From an uncultured Oscillibacter sp. (lineage in GTDB: Bacteria; Bacillota; Clostridia; Oscillospirales; Oscillospiraceae): 23,735 nt of DNA. Below are positions 22,027-23,735 of the stretch, piece by piece; the first letter of the stretch is position 1; every line of letters starts with the position of its first letter. Under the pieces are notes generated by a model. It did not search any database, was not told the DNA's origin, and saw nothing but the letters and a program-made list of their open reading frames with translations. Location of the stretch: the NCBI GenBank assembly GCA_900770295.1, contig CAAGJQ010000140.1, positions 1-23,735 of the forward strand, read 5' to 3'. The position numbers were made by a program, and so were the translations under genes.

Positions 22027-22069
22027 GAGGGAGACGGAAAAGAACGGAAAAGGGATGTGAGGCCGCAAA

Positions 22070-22100
22070 AAAAGAGACTGCCGTTTCGGCAGTCTCTTTT
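22070..22100. terminator. Intrinsic terminator after the broken radical-SAM gene
   Basis: AAAAGAGACTGCCG (22070-22083) pairs perfectly with CGGCAGTCTCTTTT (22087-22100), loop TTT. On the minus strand the T-run extends to seven (22073-22067), making it a strong terminator for the leftward pseudogene; it may also act rightward. Confidence 0.9.
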
Positions 22101-22114
22101 CGGGCAGACACGCG

Positions 22115-22709
22115 TTAATGCTCTTCAGACAGAGCCTGTTTGTCCCGGGGGCTGGACTCCCGGAGCTCCCTGGACACCGGCTCCCGGCAGCTGGCGTAGC
22201 GGTCGCACTTGGCGCACAGATGCTCGGCGCCCTCCGGTGACTGGGGCTCGGTGGAGTGGGCGCCGGTGTCGGCCGCCATCTTCCGCAGCTTCTTCGGATT
22301 TTCCGGCATGGGGCAGGGATGGAGCGTGTTCCGGTTGAAGGGCTGGCCGTCGTGGTAGGCCATGAACAGGGGAGAGCGCAGGGCCTACAGCAGGGCCTTC
22401 TGCCGGATGTTGGAGTCGGAGCAGTGGATGAACACGCAGGGGTCCGCGTGCCGTCGGCGTTGATGTGCAGGTACCGCCGCCCGCCGGTGATGCAGCCGCC
22501 CACGTATTCCGCGTCGTTCTGGAAGTCCATGGCGCAGATGGGCTTGCGGTCCGGTAGTCCCGAATGGCGTCCCGCTGGGGACCGTACTGGTCGCCGGCGA
22601 ACTTGTCGGCCCAGTCCGTCAGCCTGGGGAGGTTCTTCTCCGGGCCCTTCGAGATGTACTCCGCGGCCTGCTCAATCCCCGGTTTTTTCAGTTCCATGGA
22701 AAGCTGCAT
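22115..22709 (-). pseudogene. Decayed radical-SAM family gene (N-terminal head joined to C-terminal tail)
   Basis: ATG 22709 keeps a good AGGAG (22718-22722), but the frame is broken. The first part (MQLSMELKKPGIEQAAEYIS...QRDAIRDYR) matches the N-terminus I remember for a clostridial radical-SAM protein of about 450 residues. At about 22550 one base is missing and the reading moves to a frame with RKPICAMDFQNDAEYVGGC and RRYLHINADGT. At about 22447 a second base is missing and the third frame continues DPCVFIHCSDSNIRQ, has an in-frame TAG at about 22385, then MAYHDGQPFNRNTLHPCPMPEN and LCAKCDRYASC to TAA 22115. The whole catalytic CxxxCxxC core is absent, so an internal deletion also occurred. 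Conserved cysteines of the C-terminal cluster region survive. It is a relic and not a gene product. Confidence 0.85.
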
Positions 22710-22867
22710 ATGATCAACTCCTGTTCTGCAGTACTTGCATTCTGACACCGAAATTCAAAGGAGGCCGGGGACAACGCCGGGAAACTGTCTCAAATCCAGA
22801 CAGCCGGTTGGATTTGCCGAACAGCAACATCCGCGGGCGGATTTCCGTGGAAAAGAAAGCGGGAAGG

Positions 22868-22896
22868 TTGACAATCCCGGCGGGAATGGATACAAT
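22868..22896 (+). promoter_or_regulatory. Promoter of proS
   Basis: TTGACA (22868-22873), a 17-base spacer and TACAAT (22891-22896): a near-consensus promoter. The untranslated leader of about 60 bases is too short for a T-box and no T-box motif is present. The stretch 22710-22867 before it holds nothing else I can identify. Confidence 0.85.
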
Positions 22897-22961
22897 AGGA
22901 ATCCAGTGAAAACTGCAGCTGCGATACATTATATATAATATAGATGCAAAGGATTGAGACT

Positions 22962-23735
22962 ATGGCACAGGATAAAAGACAAGTGGACGCCATCACCGCC
23001 CGGGACGAGGATTTTGCCCAGTGGTACACCGATGTGTGCAAGAAGGCGGAGCTGATCGACTATACCTCCGTGAAGGGCATGTTCATCTACCGCCCCTATG
23101 GCTACGCCATCTGGGAGAACATTCAGCAGGAGCTGGACCGGCGGTTCAAAGAGACGGGGCACGAGAACGTGTATCTCCCCGTGCTGATCCCTGAGTCCCT
23201 GCTCCAGAAGGAGAAGGACCACGTGGAGGGCTTTGCGCCGGAGTGCGCCTGGGTCACCATGGGCGGCAGCGAGAAGCTGGAGGACCGCCTCTGCGTCCGT
23301 CCCACCTCGGAGACCCTGTTCTGTGAGCACTATGCCAACATCATCCACTCCTGGCGGGACCTGCCCAAGAAGTATAACCAGTGGTGCTCCGTCCTGCGGT
23401 GGGAAAAGACCTCCCGTCCCTTCCTGCGCCACCGGGAGTTCCTGTGGCAGGAGGGCCACACCATGCACGCCACCGCCGAGGAGGCCCGCGCCGAGACCCA
23501 GCAGATGCTGAACGTGTACGCCGACTTCTACGAGAACGTGCTGGCCATGCCCGTGGTCAAGGGCCAGAAGACCGACAAGGAGAAGTTCAACGGTGCCGAG
23601 GAGACCTACACCGTGGAGTGCATGATGCACGACAAGAAGGCCCTCCAGGGCGGTACCTCCCACTACTTCGGCGACGGCTTCGCCAAGGCCTTTGGCATCA
23701 CCTTCACCGGCAAGGACAACCAGCCCCACCACCCC
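22962..23735 (+). CDS. proS: Prolyl-tRNA synthetase (archaeal/eukaryotic type), 5' part only
   Basis: ATG 22962 follows AAAGGA (22948-22953) by 8 bases and the frame stays open for 258 codons to the window end, so the 3' part is missing. The visible portion is class II catalytic core: a motif 1 region (GYAIWENIQQELDRRFKETG, about 47-66), VLIPESLLQKEKDHVEGFAPE, the RPTSETLF proline/ATP segment (about 112-119) and motif 2 FLRHREFLWQEGHT (about 153-166). No bacterial-type editing (INS) domain is inserted between motifs 2 and 3, as is normal for the shorter archaeal/eukaryotic-like ProS found in many Firmicutes. The enzyme charges tRNA-Pro with proline. Confidence 0.95.
   Translation, partial: MAQDKRQVDAITARDEDFAQWYTDVCKKAELIDYTSVKGMFIYRPYGYAIWENIQQELDRRFKETGHENVYLPVLIPESLLQKEKDHVEGFAPECAWVTMGGSEKLEDRLCVRPTSETLFCEHYANIIHSWRDLPKKYNQWCSVLRWEKTSRPFLRHREFLWQEGHTMHATAEEARAETQQMLNVYADFYENVLAMPVVKGQKTDKEKFNGAEETYTVECMMHDKKALQGGTSHYFGDGFAKAFGITFTGKDNQPHHP

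Noticed and set aside
22724..22867. T-box leader for proS
   Set aside because: No GTGGNACCGCG motif or terminator is present before the start, and the likely transcript begins at about 22903.

Overview
The window looks like chromosomal core DNA from a GC-rich gut Firmicute of the class Clostridia. An Oscillospiraceae relative such as Flavonifractor, Lawsonibacter or Oscillibacter fits best. The reasons are strong AGGAGG ribosome sites, GC-rich codon use, a T-box leader, a BirA-type biotin operator, short CysE, ProS of the archaeal/eukaryotic type, and the gene set itself. This placement is an inference; no rRNA or marker comparison was possible.

Layout. 1-3870: a probable lipoprotein with calcium-loop-like repeats, then an OmpR-family response regulator and its histidine kinase, all rightward. 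3890-9747: a long rightward run: DUF1385 membrane protein, prmC, a multi-hairpin non-coding segment bracketed by two copies of the last 53 bases of prmC, recA-recX (overlapping), rimO and pgsA, closed by a hairpin. 9789-12261: a cysteine operon (promoter, T-box leader, cysE, cysS). 12293-13632: a promoter, an XRE-cupin regulator, a GNAT acetyltransferase and a 44-residue cationic peptide. 13638-14313: leftward bioY under a BirA operator. 14295-14950: leftward family-4 uracil-DNA glycosylase. 15002-15562: a CmpB-family membrane protein. 15580-18128: a leftward lysophospholipase/monoacylglycerol-lipase-like hydrolase and rightward glpK, divergent from a mirror-image pair of extended -10 promoters. 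18145-19732: a coiled-coil zinc-ribbon protein and two paralogous proteins of unknown family (about 59% identical), each with its own promoter. 19737-22026: leftward genes for a membrane-anchored XRE regulator, an archaeal-type IMP cyclohydrolase and a YgjP-like metallopeptidase, the last with an apparently leaderless start. 22115-22709: a decayed radical-SAM family gene. 22868-23735: promoter and 5' part of proS, cut by the window end.

How it works together. Most of the window is housekeeping: recombination and repair (RecA, RecX, UDG), translation quality (PrmC, RimO, CysS, ProS), phospholipid synthesis (PgsA), cysteine supply sensed through uncharged tRNA-Cys, and biotin uptake controlled by BirA. 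The most unusual items are the duplicated prmC end around a hairpin cluster, the facing promoters between the lipase and glpK, the leaderless metallopeptidase-purO operon, and the tandem unknown paralogs. No CRISPR array, tRNA, rRNA, transposase or phage gene was seen.
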